Assembly (NCBI RefSeq): GCF_928381705.1
Contig: NZ_CAKMSR010000001.1
Span: 1 to 64,000, forward strand
Direction: 5' to 3'
DNA: 64,000 bases
Source: Rothia nasimurium
Lineage (GTDB): Bacteria > Actinomycetota > Actinomycetes > Actinomycetales > Micrococcaceae
Made by a program: the position numbers and the translations under genes. This document shows, piece by piece, positions 41,060-52,022 of the stretch. The notes under the pieces are model-generated. The model did no database searches, was not told the DNA's origin, and saw only the letters and a list, made by a program, of their open reading frames with translations. The stretch's first letter is position 1. Each line of letters starts with the position of its first letter.

Positions 41060-42562
41060 ATGAACAACCCGATTAAGCCCGGTTCATTTACCACCACCAC
41101 CCAGGGTGCCCCCGTTGCCTCAGACAACGACTCCCTGACCGTAGGCGCCGACGGCCCCATCGTCCTGCACGACGCCTACACCGTCGAGAAGCTCGCCCAG
41201 TTCAACCGCGAGCGCGTCCCCGAGCGCGTCGTGCACGCCAAGGGCACCGGTGCCTTCGGTGTCTTTGAGACCACCGAAGATGTCTCCAAGTACACCCGCG
41301 CAGCCCTCTTCCAGCCCGGTGTATCCACCGAGATGCTGATTCGCTTCTCCACCGTTGCCGGTGAGCAGGGTTCACCCGACACCTGGCGCGACCCCCGCGG
41401 TTTTGCGGTCAAGTTCTACACCACCGAGGGCAACTACGACCTGGTCGGTAACAACACCCCCATCTTCTTCATCCGCGACGCCATCAAGTTCCCCGACTTC
41501 ATCCACTCCCAGAAGCGTCTGCCCGGCAACGGCCTGCGCAACAACGACATGCAGTGGGACTTCTGGAGCCTGCGCACCGAGTCAGCCCACCAGGTAACCT
41601 GGCTCATGGGTGACCGCGGCATCCCCGCTACTCTGCGCCACATGGACGGCTTCGGTTCACACACCTACCAGTGGATTAACGCCGAAGGTGAGCGTTTCTG
41701 GGTCAAGTACCACTTCAAGACCGACCAGGGCAACGACTTCCTGACCGGTGCTGACGCTGAGCGTATCGCTGGCGAGAACGCCGACTACCACCGTCAGGAT
41801 CTCTACGAAGCTATCGAACGCGGCGAGTTCCCCTCATGGACTCTCTACGTTCAGGTCATGCCCTACGAGGACGCCAAGACCTACCGCTTCAACCCCTTCG
41901 ACCTGACCAAGGTCTGGCCCCACGCCGACTACCCCCTGATCAAGGTGGGTAAGATGACCCTGAACAAGAACCCCGAGAACTTCTTCGCTCAGATCGAGCA
42001 GGCTACCTTCTCACCCTCCAACTTCGTTCCGGGTATCGCAGCCTCCCCCGACAAGATGCTGCTGGGCCGCATCTTCTCCTACCCCGATGCACACCGCTAC
42101 CGTGTAGGCACCAACTTCGCTGACCTGCCCGTCAACTACGCGAAGAACGCTGAAGTGAACAACTACAGCCAGGACGGCGCTATGCGCTACACCTTCAACA
42201 GCCCCGATACCCCCGTCTATGCCCCCAACACCTTCGGTGGCCCCCACGCTGACGCTGCCCGCGCCGGTGAGGGTTCTTGGGAAGCTGACGGCGCTCTGGT
42301 TCGCGCTGCTGCTACCCTGCACGCTGAGGACGACGACTTCGGCCAGGCTCGCACCCTCTACGCCGATGTCATGGATGATGCTGCTAAGGCTCGTCTGGTC
42401 GAGAACATCGCCGGCCACGTTGGTGCTGTTGTCTCTGACGAGATTCGTGAGCGTGCCTTCAAGTACTGGGATTCAGTCCACGAAGAGCTCGGTGCCCGCG
42501 TGCGTGAAGCCTACAAGCACAACAACGAGAAGAGCAACGAGCCCACTCCCCAGACCACCTAA
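41060..42562 (+). CDS. katA: Heme catalase, small-subunit clade
   Basis: A 500-residue monofunctional catalase: [20 protein letters not shown]-type region (residues ~50-70, catalytic His in VVHAKG), [17 protein letters not shown], the distal Asn region and the heme-ligand segment [18 protein letters not shown] with the proximal tyrosine. Length fits clade 3. It removes hydrogen peroxide. AGGAAAGTAGG ribosome site. Co-transcribed with the Fur-type gene; terminator at 42594-42641. Confidence 0.96.
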   Translation: MNNPIKPGSFTTTTQGAPVASDNDSLTVGADGPIVLHDAYTVEKLAQFNRERVPERVVHAKGTGAFGVFETTEDVSKYTRAALFQPGVSTEMLIRFSTVAGEQGSPDTWRDPRGFAVKFYTTEGNYDLVGNNTPIFFIRDAIKFPDFIHSQKRLPGNGLRNNDMQWDFWSLRTESAHQVTWLMGDRGIPATLRHMDGFGSHTYQWINAEGERFWVKYHFKTDQGNDFLTGADAERIAGENADYHRQDLYEAIERGEFPSWTLYVQVMPYEDAKTYRFNPFDLTKVWPHADYPLIKVGKMTLNKNPENFFAQIEQATFSPSNFVPGIAASPDKMLLGRIFSYPDAHRYRVGTNFADLPVNYAKNAEVNNYSQDGAMRYTFNSPDTPVYAPNTFGGPHADAARAGEGSWEADGALVRAAATLHAEDDDFGQARTLYADVMDDAAKARLVENIAGHVGAVVSDEIRERAFKYWDSVHEELGARVREAYKHNNEKSNEPTPQTT

Positions 42563-42593
42563 GGTCTGCGGTCGAGCCTAGCTTGTCGTGAAG

Positions 42594-42641
42594 AAGCCGC
42601 CCCCGGCGTCCTGATAGTCAAGGACGCCGGGGGCGGCTTTA
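42594..42641 (+). terminator. Terminator of katA
   Basis: AAGCCGCCCCCGGCGTCCT (42594-42612) and its exact complement (42621-42639) with an 8-nt loop, then TTTA. Note the GGCGTCC word in the stem. Confidence 0.9.
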
Positions 42642-42698
42642 TGTGCTGTCGGCAGATGGAGCGAAGCCCCGGCGCTGTGCCGTATTAGGCAGCGCACT

Positions 42699-45155
42699 TT
42701 ATTCGGCGATGTGCTTGGGGGCGTCTTCTTCGTCGCGTTCCTTCTTCTCAAAGGGCCACCACCAGGCGGCTTCGCCCAGCAGGTACATGGTGGCCGGGAT
42801 GAAGGTGGTGCGGATCAGGAAGGCGTCCATAGCAACGCCCAGGGCCAGGGCGAAGCCGATGGGGCGCACCGCGGTGAGGTGGGAGAAGATGAAGCCGGCG
42901 AAAACGGCAACCATGATGATGCCGCAGGCGGTCACAACGGCCCCGCCCTGCTTGTAGCCCAGCACAACGGCGTCGCCTGCCGAGTGGCCCTGACGGTGGG
43001 CATCTCGCATGCCCGAGACGATGAAGATTTGGTAGTCCACCGAGAGGCCGAAGAGGATACCGATCAGCAGGATAGGTAGGAAGGCCAGGATGGGGCCGGG
43101 CTGGGTGACGCCGAAGATGTCGGCGAGCCAGCCCCACTGGTAGACGGCAACGACGGCGCCGAAGGAGGCCAGGGTGGAGAGCAGGAAGCCGATGGTGGCC
43201 ATGACCGGCACGATGATGGAGCGGAAGACAAAGGCCATGAGCACCAGGCAGAGGGCAATCACCACCCCGAGGTAGAGCGGGATAGAGCTTGAGATACGCT
43301 CTGAAATCTCGATGTTAGCCACGGTAGAGCCGGTCAGGCCGATGGTGGTTGCGGTGGCTTTTTCGGTGGCTTCGAGCTTGTCGTTCATGGAGTGAACGGT
43401 GGCGAGGGTGCTGTCTGCCGAGGGCCCTTCGGTGGGGAAGAAGGCCAGGATGGCGGTGGCGTTGTCGTCACTGGTAGCGACGATGGCGACACTTTCGATT
43501 TTGTTGTTTTTGAGGCGGTCGGCCACGTCGAGGGCTACGTCGCGCAGGCGGGCTTCGTCGCCGGGGACGGTGAGGGTCAGGCCCGCGATGATGGGCCCGT
43601 TGACGCCTTCACCGAACTTTTCGGAGATGGTCTGGTAGGCCTGGTAGGAGGTTGAATCGGTGGCCTGGTAGGAACCGTCGGGCAGGCCCAGGCGGAGGGA
43701 GGTGGTGGGAATGATGGCCAGTACCAGCACGGCTACCGCTACGAAGGTCATAGCGAAGGGGTGGCGGGTGACGAAGCCGCCCCAGCCCTTGTAGGCTGCT
43801 TCGATTTCGGCGAAGGCTTCGCGGCGGTTGCGGGGTACCTGGATTTCCTGGGTGCGGGCCAGGTTGAGCTGGGTGAGTTCTTCTCGCTGGGCGCGGGTCA
43901 GCAGGCGGGTGCCCAGCAGGCTCAGGACGGCCGGTACCAGGGTCAGGGAGGAAGCCACGACCAGGGCTACGGCGAAGGCCCCGGCAAAGCCCATGATGGC
44001 AAGGAAGGGCAGGCCGGTGAGGCAGAGGGCTGAGAGCGCGATGATGTTGGTCATGCCGGCAAAGAGCACGGAGTGGCCCGCAGTCGAGTTGGCGGTGCCT
44101 ACCGCATCGAGCACGTCGGCGCCGTCGCGCAGTTCTTCGCGGAAGCGGTAGAGAATCAGCAGGGCATAATCGATGCCAACGCCCAGGCCCAGCATGAGGG
44201 CGAGGACGGGGTCGGTGGCGGTCATGCCAATAAAGGCGGTGCTGGTGTAGACCAGGGCAACGGCGGTACCGGCTCCGATCAGGGCAAGCACCAGAGGTAG
44301 GCCTGCGGCTACGACCGCTCCCAGGGTAATCAGCAGGACGATAAAGGCCACGACCAGGCCAATAATTTCTGAGATGCCAAAGACGTCGCTGACGTCCTGG
44401 TCGAGTTCGTAGCTGTAGTTGACGGTCAGGCCGGTGTCTTTGAGCGTATCAAAGGTGCTAAAGACTTCTTCCCGCACCGAGGTGGGTAGGGAGTTAGTGT
44501 CCTGGTTGAAAGCAATATTGACGATGGCTGCGGTGCCGTCTTCGCTCACCATGTTGGCGTCGGCTGCCGCGTCAAGCTCACGCTGGGCGGCATCGACCTT
44601 ATCCTGGTTTGACCGCAGGGTGGTGCGGGCGTCAGCTAGGGTAGCTTCCTGGGCTGCCAGATCGGGGGCAAGAGCAGCAATTTCTTCCTGGCTAAGCCCC
44701 TGGGGTAGGGCGGCTTTCGCAGCGTCCAGCTGGGCCTGGCCTTCATCGATCTGTGCCTTGGCTTGGGCTAGCTGGGCTTTAGCGTCCTCAAGCTGCACGG
44801 ACGCCTGGGTCACGGCGTCCGCCGCTACAAAGGGATCGAGGGAGCCAGCGACTTCGGGCAGCTGGTCAATTGTGGTGACGGCCTGGGCGATAGCCTGCTT
44901 CTGGGTGTCGGTAAATCCCCCGTCGGCCTCAAGCACTACATAGCCGCTGGAAATACCGTTCTCGGGTATCTTGGCCTGCAAGTCTTCCCGAACCGCCTCG
45001 AAGGAGGCCCCCGGCATGGTGTAGCTGGCTGTCGCACCTCGTGCTAGGGTCAGCGCCCCCACCCCGGCTAGGGTCAATAGCACCAGCCACAGAACGATGG
45101 TGGTACGGGCATGACGAGCCGCAGTAAGGCCGAGCGTGCGCAGGGCACCGGTCAT
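42699..45155 (-). CDS. MMPL/RND-family transporter
   Basis: An 818-residue protein with the MMPL duplication: each half has one helix, a large outer domain and five more helices. LMLGLGVGIDYALLILYRFR and GILFGLSVDYQIFIVSGMRD are the paired TM4 motifs with the proton-relay Asp-Tyr. The first outer domain contains a coiled-coil (~residues 115-205, QLAQAKAQIDEGQAQLDAAK). Homologues export lipids, siderophores or drugs; the substrate is unknown here. It follows the SseB-like gene by 29 nt. Confidence 0.88.
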   Translation of the reverse strand: MTGALRTLGLTAARHARTTIVLWLVLLTLAGVGALTLARGATASYTMPGASFEAVREDLQAKIPENGISSGYVVLEADGGFTDTQKQAIAQAVTTIDQLPEVAGSLDPFVAADAVTQASVQLEDAKAQLAQAKAQIDEGQAQLDAAKAALPQGLSQEEIAALAPDLAAQEATLADARTTLRSNQDKVDAAQRELDAAADANMVSEDGTAAIVNIAFNQDTNSLPTSVREEVFSTFDTLKDTGLTVNYSYELDQDVSDVFGISEIIGLVVAFIVLLITLGAVVAAGLPLVLALIGAGTAVALVYTSTAFIGMTATDPVLALMLGLGVGIDYALLILYRFREELRDGADVLDAVGTANSTAGHSVLFAGMTNIIALSALCLTGLPFLAIMGFAGAFAVALVVASSLTLVPAVLSLLGTRLLTRAQREELTQLNLARTQEIQVPRNRREAFAEIEAAYKGWGGFVTRHPFAMTFVAVAVLVLAIIPTTSLRLGLPDGSYQATDSTSYQAYQTISEKFGEGVNGPIIAGLTLTVPGDEARLRDVALDVADRLKNNKIESVAIVATSDDNATAILAFFPTEGPSADSTLATVHSMNDKLEATEKATATTIGLTGSTVANIEISERISSSIPLYLGVVIALCLVLMAFVFRSIIVPVMATIGFLLSTLASFGAVVAVYQWGWLADIFGVTQPGPILAFLPILLIGILFGLSVDYQIFIVSGMRDAHRQGHSAGDAVVLGYKQGGAVVTACGIIMVAVFAGFIFSHLTAVRPIGFALALGVAMDAFLIRTTFIPATMYLLGEAAWWWPFEKKERDEEDAPKHIAE

Positions 45156-45184
45156 GGGGGAACTCCTGGGTAAGAGGCGGGGGT

Positions 45185-46492
45185 TTACTGTGATTCTACT
45201 ACTGAAATGAGCTGGCGTACCTGTTCCATGGGTAGAGTGGCGTGGGGCGCCAGGGCGTTGATGCGTATAGCGCTACTATCACCTGTGGCAAAGAGTTTGA
45301 GGGCCTCAAGGGCCGGGGCACTACGAACCACCAGGGTTGGGTCTAGAGCTGCTACCTCGGCAGCCGTTGTGAAGACCAGGGCCACGTTTTCTTCGCTCTC
45401 GTCATCCTTCTTGAGAATAACGGGGCGGCCTGCCGGGTCATCCGCCCGAACCCCCAGAAGAAGCACCGAGGCTGGTGCAGTAAGGGACATGAGCAAATCA
45501 TGCATGTTTTCCTCAATGAGGGCACGCTGGGCAGGCATGTTGTGCGGGGATCCAAGAACCCACTGGATTTGAGCCTTTTCGATGAAGCACTCGTGGTCGC
45601 TACCGGGGTCAAGGACCAGCACGTCTATACTCTGGTCATGCGCCACCTGTAAGAAGACTTTCATGGCATGCTCTACCACTAAACGGGGGTTGGGCTGGTT
45701 CTGGGCCTGCGCCGAGTAGGTCTGAGCCGGTTCGGTTGCCGTGTAGGCCGTCAAGGCCCGCATGCCGTTGGCCAGGCGAAGCACCTGGTAGTTGAGCTGG
45801 GGGGTGCCATCGGGGGTGACGGTACTCTGCGTGATGTCCATCAGGAGGTTGCCCCCCAGGGCGGTACGGACGACATTCGCCAAGGACTGCTCGCTCCTGG
45901 CGGCTGCAAAGCCCGCCAGGGCCTCGGTCAGGTAGCGGTTAACGGGGCCTACCGGCAGGCCCCCTTCCCCGCCGGGCTCAGCAAAACCTGCGCCCCGGCG
46001 TCCTGCCAAACGCACAGCGGCCCAGTCAGGCACATGCTCGGGGTCGCGGGGGAAAAGTTCAAAGTGGGCGCGGATATCGCGGGCGCTCAGACGGCCCTCG
46101 CCCTTCCAGTCCACCGGCTCGTGGGCACGGTCGTAGGAGGCCCCAATCTGGTACTGGGGCTCAGGCCAGTTGCTGGCGGTAATCACCACAGAAGCGGTGA
46201 ACCAGGTGCCCTCCCCCTCAACAAAAGAGGCGTGCTGCAGCTGTTCGATAGCGGGCAGCACCGGGCTATCTGACTTCACCGGGCCCACGGTACCCACATA
46301 GTCCTGCTCATCGCGTGATTCGGTAATACGCACAAAAACGGTCTCAGACAGGGGCTTGATATCGAGCACCAGCTCATTCCAGCCAGGTTCAACCTTGACC
46401 GTACCCAGCATCCAGCTACCGATAGCGTTCAGGGCATCTTGCACCATAGCGGGGCGTTCAATCTCGGTGTAACGGGGCGAAGAGGGCGACAT
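45185..46492 (-). CDS. SseB-domain-like cytoplasmic protein
   Basis: A 435-residue protein with no signal peptide or membrane segment. The C-terminal third (ENMHDLLMSLTAPASVLLLG to SAIRINALAPHATLPMEQVR) resembles the SseB family; the N-terminal part (GTVKVEPGWNELVLDIKPLS, VRITESRDEQDYVGTVG) recalls small domains found in actinobacterial hypothetical proteins. Function not established. ATG 46492 follows CAGGAATAG. Same strand as the MMPL gene and divergent from the DUF6882-like gene. Confidence 0.6.
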   Translation of the reverse strand: MSPSSPRYTEIERPAMVQDALNAIGSWMLGTVKVEPGWNELVLDIKPLSETVFVRITESRDEQDYVGTVGPVKSDSPVLPAIEQLQHASFVEGEGTWFTASVVITASNWPEPQYQIGASYDRAHEPVDWKGEGRLSARDIRAHFELFPRDPEHVPDWAAVRLAGRRGAGFAEPGGEGGLPVGPVNRYLTEALAGFAAARSEQSLANVVRTALGGNLLMDITQSTVTPDGTPQLNYQVLRLANGMRALTAYTATEPAQTYSAQAQNQPNPRLVVEHAMKVFLQVAHDQSIDVLVLDPGSDHECFIEKAQIQWVLGSPHNMPAQRALIEENMHDLLMSLTAPASVLLLGVRADDPAGRPVILKKDDESEENVALVFTTAAEVAALDPTLVVRSAPALEALKLFATGDSSAIRINALAPHATLPMEQVRQLISVVESQ

Positions 46493-46734
46493 ACTATTCC
46501 TGTAGGTTTGGGCGAAGCGAAACCCTGTAGGGCCCTGTCCGAAGAAGGGCCGAGGGTGCGAGTTATCTACCCTATTAAACCAAGAAACTACCCATCTCAG
46601 AGAAGAGCACACCCACCTTCTCACGGAGTGATTCTCCCCTAGTTTCAGGGAAGGGCCTGAATATGTCAGAAATTCAAGCTCTTACCGCGGCAAAAAGGTG
46701 CGGGAGCACGGCAAGAGTTGCTAGCCTTGACCGT

Positions 46735-48126
46735 ATGACTACTACACTGCAGGATCTGATTGACGATTCAATCTTTATCTCCACCGAGTACCAGGCCCGC
46801 CTCGCTGAAATCAGCGGCGGCGCAGAATGGACGGTGGACTTCTCTGCACCGTCATTCACCCTCCAGTCTGATGCTTCCGTAAGCCTCACCCCCTACCTGC
46901 TGGGTACCGAATCTGAGAACCGCGGTTCCTGGATCTGGTCCTGGCAGGAGCTCGGTCACTTCCCCGACCGCGTCGTTTCGGCAGCAATCCAGGCGCGTGA
47001 AGGCGGAGCGAAGCACAGCATCTCTGAGCTCACCACCGACGAGCTCCCCCTCGATTCCGGGCTAGCCCGCAAGCTGACACTAGCGTCCAAGGCCCTCAGC
47101 GGCATCTACGCCCACTACCCCGTAACCGCCGGGGCGGGCGTCCGCGCCTGGATTCTGCTCGATGGCAGCCAGCTTGAACTTGAGGCTCCCACCGTTAACC
47201 GCATGGGCCAGGTCATGGCGCAGGCTCTGCAAACCGGTACCGCCGTCAACCACCTGCGGGCGGTCGATTCCTACGCCAAGCTGCGCGGTGCCCACATTGC
47301 CTGGGACACCGAAGCCACCGCGGTCATTACCGCTTCGGACGGCGCCCTGCGCCTCTGGTTCGACAACGGCAAGATTTCGGGTATTGAAGCTGCTGAGCCC
47401 CAGGTTGGTGCCGACGAGCTGGCCCGCCTGGCTCAGGCTGCCCGTGACCTGCGCGAGCAGCTTGCTGCTGAGCGTCAGGGCATCGAAGCTGTGGCAGCCC
47501 AGGAGGCCGCTGCCCAGGTCGCAGCCCGCGAAGAGGCTAACCGCCTGGCCGCTGAAGAAGCTGCCCGCGAAGACGAAGCCCGCGCCGAAGCTGCCCGCGC
47601 AGCCGAGGCTGAAGCCCTGGCCGCTGAACAGGCCGCCATCGAAGCTCGCGAGGCTGACATCGCTGCCGCTGAAGAGCGTGCCGCAGCTGAAGCCGCTGAA
47701 GCTGAGCGCCGCGAGAAGGAACGCGCCGAAGAGGCAGCCCGCGAGGAAGAGGTCGAAGGTACCATCACCACCGACCGCGTCTACCCCAACGCCGAGCAGC
47801 CCTACGACCGCGAACCTGCCGAGGACGCCCGCCCCGGCCGCGTCACCACCAGCGCTATCGCCGACGAGGACATCGTGCGCGATGAGCCTGCTCAGGTAGA
47901 AGAGCCCGCCGCTGCTTCTATCGCCGCCGAGCAGGTTATCGAAGAAGCTGAGACCGAGCAGGCTCCTGCCGGTTACGAGCAGGTTGAAGAGCCTGCCCGC
48001 CCCGCCTCAGAGATTCGCCTGGCTGGCCAGGCCCCCGACCTTGAGGCTGAGCGCGCAGAAGCTGCGACCAAGCCTAAGCCCAAGGAAGAAAAGAAGGGCT
48101 TCTTCAGCCGCTTCTTCGGCCTCTAG
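46735..48126 (+). CDS. DUF6882-like protein with Ala/Glu-rich coiled coil
   Basis: A 463-residue protein. The N-terminal ~200 residues (LIDDSIFISTEYQARLAEIS, YLLGTESENRGSWIWSWQEL) fit the DUF6882 pattern of a small globular domain with a WxW core. Residues ~235-335 are a long charged coiled coil (AAREEANRLAAEEAAREDEA), then a disordered acidic region and a basic C-terminus KKGFFSRFFGL that could bind membranes. The start is set at ATG 46735, because the preceding 24 codons look unlike family members; ATG 46663 has a better ribosome site. Confidence 0.55.
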   Translation: MTTTLQDLIDDSIFISTEYQARLAEISGGAEWTVDFSAPSFTLQSDASVSLTPYLLGTESENRGSWIWSWQELGHFPDRVVSAAIQAREGGAKHSISELTTDELPLDSGLARKLTLASKALSGIYAHYPVTAGAGVRAWILLDGSQLELEAPTVNRMGQVMAQALQTGTAVNHLRAVDSYAKLRGAHIAWDTEATAVITASDGALRLWFDNGKISGIEAAEPQVGADELARLAQAARDLREQLAAERQGIEAVAAQEAAAQVAAREEANRLAAEEAAREDEARAEAARAAEAEALAAEQAAIEAREADIAAAEERAAAEAAEAERREKERAEEAAREEEVEGTITTDRVYPNAEQPYDREPAEDARPGRVTTSAIADEDIVRDEPAQVEEPAAASIAAEQVIEEAETEQAPAGYEQVEEPARPASEIRLAGQAPDLEAERAEAATKPKPKEEKKGFFSRFFGL

Positions 48127-48148
48127 GCCCTCGCATAGAGCACCTGTC

Positions 48149-48181
48149 AGTGGCTACCCGGTCTACCGGGTAGCCACTTTC
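48149..48181 (+). terminator. Terminator after the DUF6882-like gene
   Basis: AGTGGCTACCCGG, loop TCTA, CCGGGTAGCCACT, followed by TTCT; 22 nt past the stop. Confidence 0.85.
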
Positions 48182-48270
48182 TCGTAGCGCCACCGGCCCG
48201 CCTCTCTGCGGGCCGCAGGCGCCCACCACTCCAAGCCCCCACCACCGAGAGAAGCACGAGGAAGACAGCG

Positions 48271-49239
48271 GTGAGCACAGTCAAAAACGAGCAGGTAGTA
48301 GGCGGCCTCTACGCCTTTTTCTGCTACCTGATCTGGGGGCTCTTCCCCCTCTACTTCATGCTGACAGCACCAGCCACTCCCCTAGAGATTGTGGCGGGCC
48401 GGGTGCTCTTTTCGCTGGTCTTCTGTTTAGCCCTGCTGCCGCTCACCCGGCAGGTCAAAAACCTGCTGACGGTGCTAGGCAACCTGCGCCAGGTCGGACT
48501 TCTACTGGTCGCTAGCCTGCTCATCTTCGGCAACTGGCTGCTCTACGTCATTGCCACCACCAGCAACAACGTCATGGAAGCCTCCCTGGGCTACTACATC
48601 AACCCCATTGTCTCGGTCGCTCTGGGTGTAGTTTTCTTGGGTGAGCGCCTGCGCCCCCTCCAGTGGGCCGGTATCGGTGTTGCTGCGCTCGCGGTGCTGG
48701 TGATGGTGGTCTTTTACGGCTCAGTCCCTTGGCTGGGCCTGGGGTTGGCTTTCACTTTCGGCTTCTACGGGCTGGTCAAGAAACGGATTGGGGCGGTGCC
48801 GGCCCTGGTATCTCTGACCATGGAGACCCTGCTCCTAACCCCGCTGGCAGCTGTGCTGATGTGGTACTTTGCGCACAGCGGTCAGCTTACCCTGCTGACA
48901 GAAGGCCCAGCCCATTTCTGGATTCTGGTAGCCAGCGGTGTGCTCACGGCGGTGCCCCTGCTTCTCTTTGCGGGAGCCGCTACCCGAGTCCCGCTCTCTG
49001 TGCTGGGCATGGTGCAGTACGTTGGCCCCACCCTTCAGTTCCTCGTTGCCCTGTTCGTGACCCAGGAACACCTCTCAGCAGGCCGCTGGGCAGGCTTCGT
49101 GCTGGTGTGGGTCGCCGCGGCCTTCTTCATCACCGACTCCCTGCTCACCCAGCGCAGGGCACGAACCCGCATGCCGTCCGCCGAGGTTCCCTCCCCCGAC
49201 ACCAACACAGGTATGCTGCCCCAGATCAAGAACGACTAG
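48271..49239 (+). CDS. rarD: RarD-type EamA permease
   Basis: A 322-residue, ten-helix transporter with the RarD opening GGLYAFFCYLIWGLFPLYF, EIVAGRVLFSLVFC and the conserved NWLLYVIATTSNNVMEASLG and GYYINPIVSVALGVVFLGER. RarD proteins belong to the drug/metabolite superfamily; chloramphenicol sensitivity named the family but the substrate is unclear. GTG start at 48271 behind AGGAAGACAGC. Convergent with the glutamine-type ABC operon. Confidence 0.88.
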   Translation: MSTVKNEQVVGGLYAFFCYLIWGLFPLYFMLTAPATPLEIVAGRVLFSLVFCLALLPLTRQVKNLLTVLGNLRQVGLLLVASLLIFGNWLLYVIATTSNNVMEASLGYYINPIVSVALGVVFLGERLRPLQWAGIGVAALAVLVMVVFYGSVPWLGLGLAFTFGFYGLVKKRIGAVPALVSLTMETLLLTPLAAVLMWYFAHSGQLTLLTEGPAHFWILVASGVLTAVPLLLFAGAATRVPLSVLGMVQYVGPTLQFLVALFVTQEHLSAGRWAGFVLVWVAAAFFITDSLLTQRRARTRMPSAEVPSPDTNTGMLPQIKND

Positions 49240-49286
49240 GCAAGATCAAAGCCGTCTGAGACAGCCCCACAGAAAAACAAGCACAT

Positions 49287-49329
49287 AAAAGCAGCCCAGG
49301 CCCGCAATCAAGGGGTCTGGGCTGCTTTT
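49287..49329. terminator. Bidirectional terminator between rarD and the ABC importer operon
   Basis: AAAAGCAGCCCAG (49287-49299) pairs with CTGGGCTGCTTTT (49317-49329); A and T tracts flank both sides. Confidence 0.9.
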
Positions 49330-49363
49330 ATGCTCTGGCGGTGCTGAACCTACCGGGCTGAAT

Positions 49364-50125
<762 letters not shown>

Positions 50126-50155
50126 GGCTGGTTCTTCCTGGGGTAGGTGGATGCT

Positions 50156-50950
50156 TTACTTGCGGGAGCGGGCCTTGGCGCGCTTTTCGAAGTGGCGGGC
50201 AAGGAAGCCTAGCGGGACGGTGATAATCAGGTAACAAGCACCTGCCAGGACGAGCGGGGTGAGGCCCGCACCGGAACCCGAGATGCCTTCACGGCCGAAC
50301 TTGGTCAGCTCGTACTGGGCCACCGACATACCGAGTAGGTAGACCAGGGAGGAGTCCTTGGTGAGCAGGATAATCTCGTTGGTGAGCGGGGGCAGGACGA
50401 TGCGGAAGGCCTGGGGGATGATGACGGTGACCATGGCGCGGGTGTGGCTCATGCCCAGGGAGCGGGCTGCCTCGTACTGGCCCTTGGGTACAGCTTCCAG
50501 GCCGGCGCGCAGTACCTCACCGATGTAGGCGGCCGACACCATACCCAGAGCCAGCATGACGGTGACGTAGTTGTTCAGGCGCAGGCCGAAGGCCAGGGGG
50601 ATGCCGTAACCGAAGGCAATAAAGACCAGCAGCGCGGGCAGACCGCGGAAGAGCTCGATGTAGAGCGAGGCTAGCCAGCGGTAGGGGGCAACCGATGAAA
50701 TCTTCATCAGGGCCAGCAGAACACCGCCAGCCAGGCCCACTACGAAGCCTAGGGCCGTGTAAATCAGGGTGTTCTTGAGGGCAACGGTGATGATGTTGGG
50801 GAACTGCTGGGCAATAATCTCGGGGTTAAAGGCCTTATCGCGCAGGGTTCCCCAGTCAGCGACAAGAATAACGACGAGTGCGATGATAGCCAGCAGGGCG
50901 TACTGGGCGTAGCGGGCGTAGGTTTGTTTCTGCCGGGTCGACAGTGCCAT
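50156..50950 (-). CDS. Polar amino-acid ABC importer, permease
   Basis: A 264-residue membrane subunit with five helices and the HisMQ-type EAA loop YEAARSLGMSHTRAMVTVII followed by PQAFRIVLPP. IELFRGLPALLVFIAFGYG is the family segment between the second and third helices. ATG 50950 is behind AAAAGGAAGACC. A single permease implies a homodimer. Lies between the binding protein and the ATPase genes. Confidence 0.9.
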   Translation of the reverse strand: MALSTRQKQTYARYAQYALLAIIALVVILVADWGTLRDKAFNPEIIAQQFPNIITVALKNTLIYTALGFVVGLAGGVLLALMKISSVAPYRWLASLYIELFRGLPALLVFIAFGYGIPLAFGLRLNNYVTVMLALGMVSAAYIGEVLRAGLEAVPKGQYEAARSLGMSHTRAMVTVIIPQAFRIVLPPLTNEIILLTKDSSLVYLLGMSVAQYELTKFGREGISGSGAGLTPLVLAGACYLIITVPLGFLARHFEKRAKARSRK

Positions 50951-51019
50951 GGGTGGTCTTCCTTTTGTTCCCCGGTTGCCCGGGATCATATCGGCGAAGG
51001 ACGAGAGATAAACGGGTGA

Positions 51020-51050
51020 GGGGTAGGCTGCGCCTGCGCTAGCCTACCCC
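51020..51050 (-). promoter_or_regulatory. Intercistronic hairpin of the importer operon
   Basis: GGGGTAGGCT (51020-51029) and AGCCTACCCC (51041-51050), perfect 10-bp stem without a T tract, between the binding-protein gene and the permease gene. Such hairpins usually protect the upstream message and raise binding protein over permease. Confidence 0.6.
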
Positions 51051-51092
51051 CGTTGGTGAGCTTGGGTTTATGCTACTACCCGTTATCCGTGA

Positions 51093-51863
51093 TTACTGGG
51101 ATACGCCCAGGTATTTTTCACGCAGGTCTGCCAGGCGGCCGTCCTCTTCCATCTTCTTGAGGGTGGCGTTGGCGGAGTCAAGCAGAGCGGTATTCTCGGT
51201 CGCTACGGCACCGGCAATCTGCTCGCCAGTCTCGATTTCCTGGACTACAGAGAGGGATGAGTCAGAGGTCAGCATCTCAGACAGCACGGTGATGTTACCG
51301 ACGATGGCATCGACCTGGCCGGTCTGTACTGCCTGCAGGAGCAGGCCGTTATCTTCGTACTGAACAGTGTTAGCACCGGCATCCTGGGCGTACTTTTCGC
51401 CACTGGTAGCCTGCTGCACGCCGATGTTGCGGCCGGAGAGGTCAGCGTCGCTCTTGATGTCGGAACCAGCGGGAACCAGGATCGCCAGGTTGTCGTCGAC
51501 GTAGGAGTCGGTGAAGTTCATGACGGTCTTGCGCTCATCGGTGATGGTGATGCCAGACAGGGCAATGTCGCACTGCTTGGAGGAAAGGGCTACACCGGAC
51601 TGGATACCCTCGAAGCTGGTGGTGAACATTTCGGCTTCGACACCCAGGTCTGAGGCGATAGCTGCTGCGATGTCGGCGTCCAGGCCAACAATCTTGCCGT
51701 TTTCTTCGTATTCGAAAGGAGCGTAGGGAGGGTTGGTGCAGACAGTCAGCTTGCCCTCTGAAACCAGGGAAACCCCTGACTCGGTGGTAGCGCCGGTTCC
51801 GGAAGAACCGCAAGCGGTGAGCATCAGAGCGGCGGCTGCAAGTGCGAAGGGGGCCTTCTTCAT
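51093..51863 (-). CDS. Polar amino-acid ABC importer, lipoprotein binding protein
   Basis: A 256-residue family 3 solute-binding protein. The lipoprotein signal ends LTAC (lipidated Cys18); the mature part starts SEGKLTVCTNPPYAPFEYEE and continues with IVGLDADIAAAIASDLGV, the family 3 signature, QCDIALSGITITDERK and a late YEDNGLLLQAVQTGQVDAIV. Ligand probably a polar or acidic amino acid. First gene of the importer operon. Confidence 0.92.
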   Translation of the reverse strand: MKKAPFALAAAALMLTACGSSGTGATTESGVSLVSEGKLTVCTNPPYAPFEYEENGKIVGLDADIAAAIASDLGVEAEMFTTSFEGIQSGVALSSKQCDIALSGITITDERKTVMNFTDSYVDDNLAILVPAGSDIKSDADLSGRNIGVQQATSGEKYAQDAGANTVQYEDNGLLLQAVQTGQVDAIVGNITVLSEMLTSDSSLSVVQEIETGEQIAGAVATENTALLDSANATLKKMEEDGRLADLREKYLGVSQ

Positions 51864-52022
51864 GGTGTACCTCGTATCTAAAACTGTGTAGGTGCGATGT
51901 GCTTTGAGCTTTATTCTGCCCCGCTATGCGTAAAAATGCAAACCTATGCATGAATATTCATTATGAATTTTTTACACACCCCCAAGGTGAGCTTTAGACA
52001 CAAACATGACAAAATAGGCAGG

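Noticed and set aside
46493-46662. Fourth copy of the palindromic element between the SseB-like and DUF6882-like genes
   Set aside because: GGCGAAGCGAAACC and a GGGCCC hairpin are present, but the GGCTGGC(G/A)TGAATCGC core and long arms are absent.
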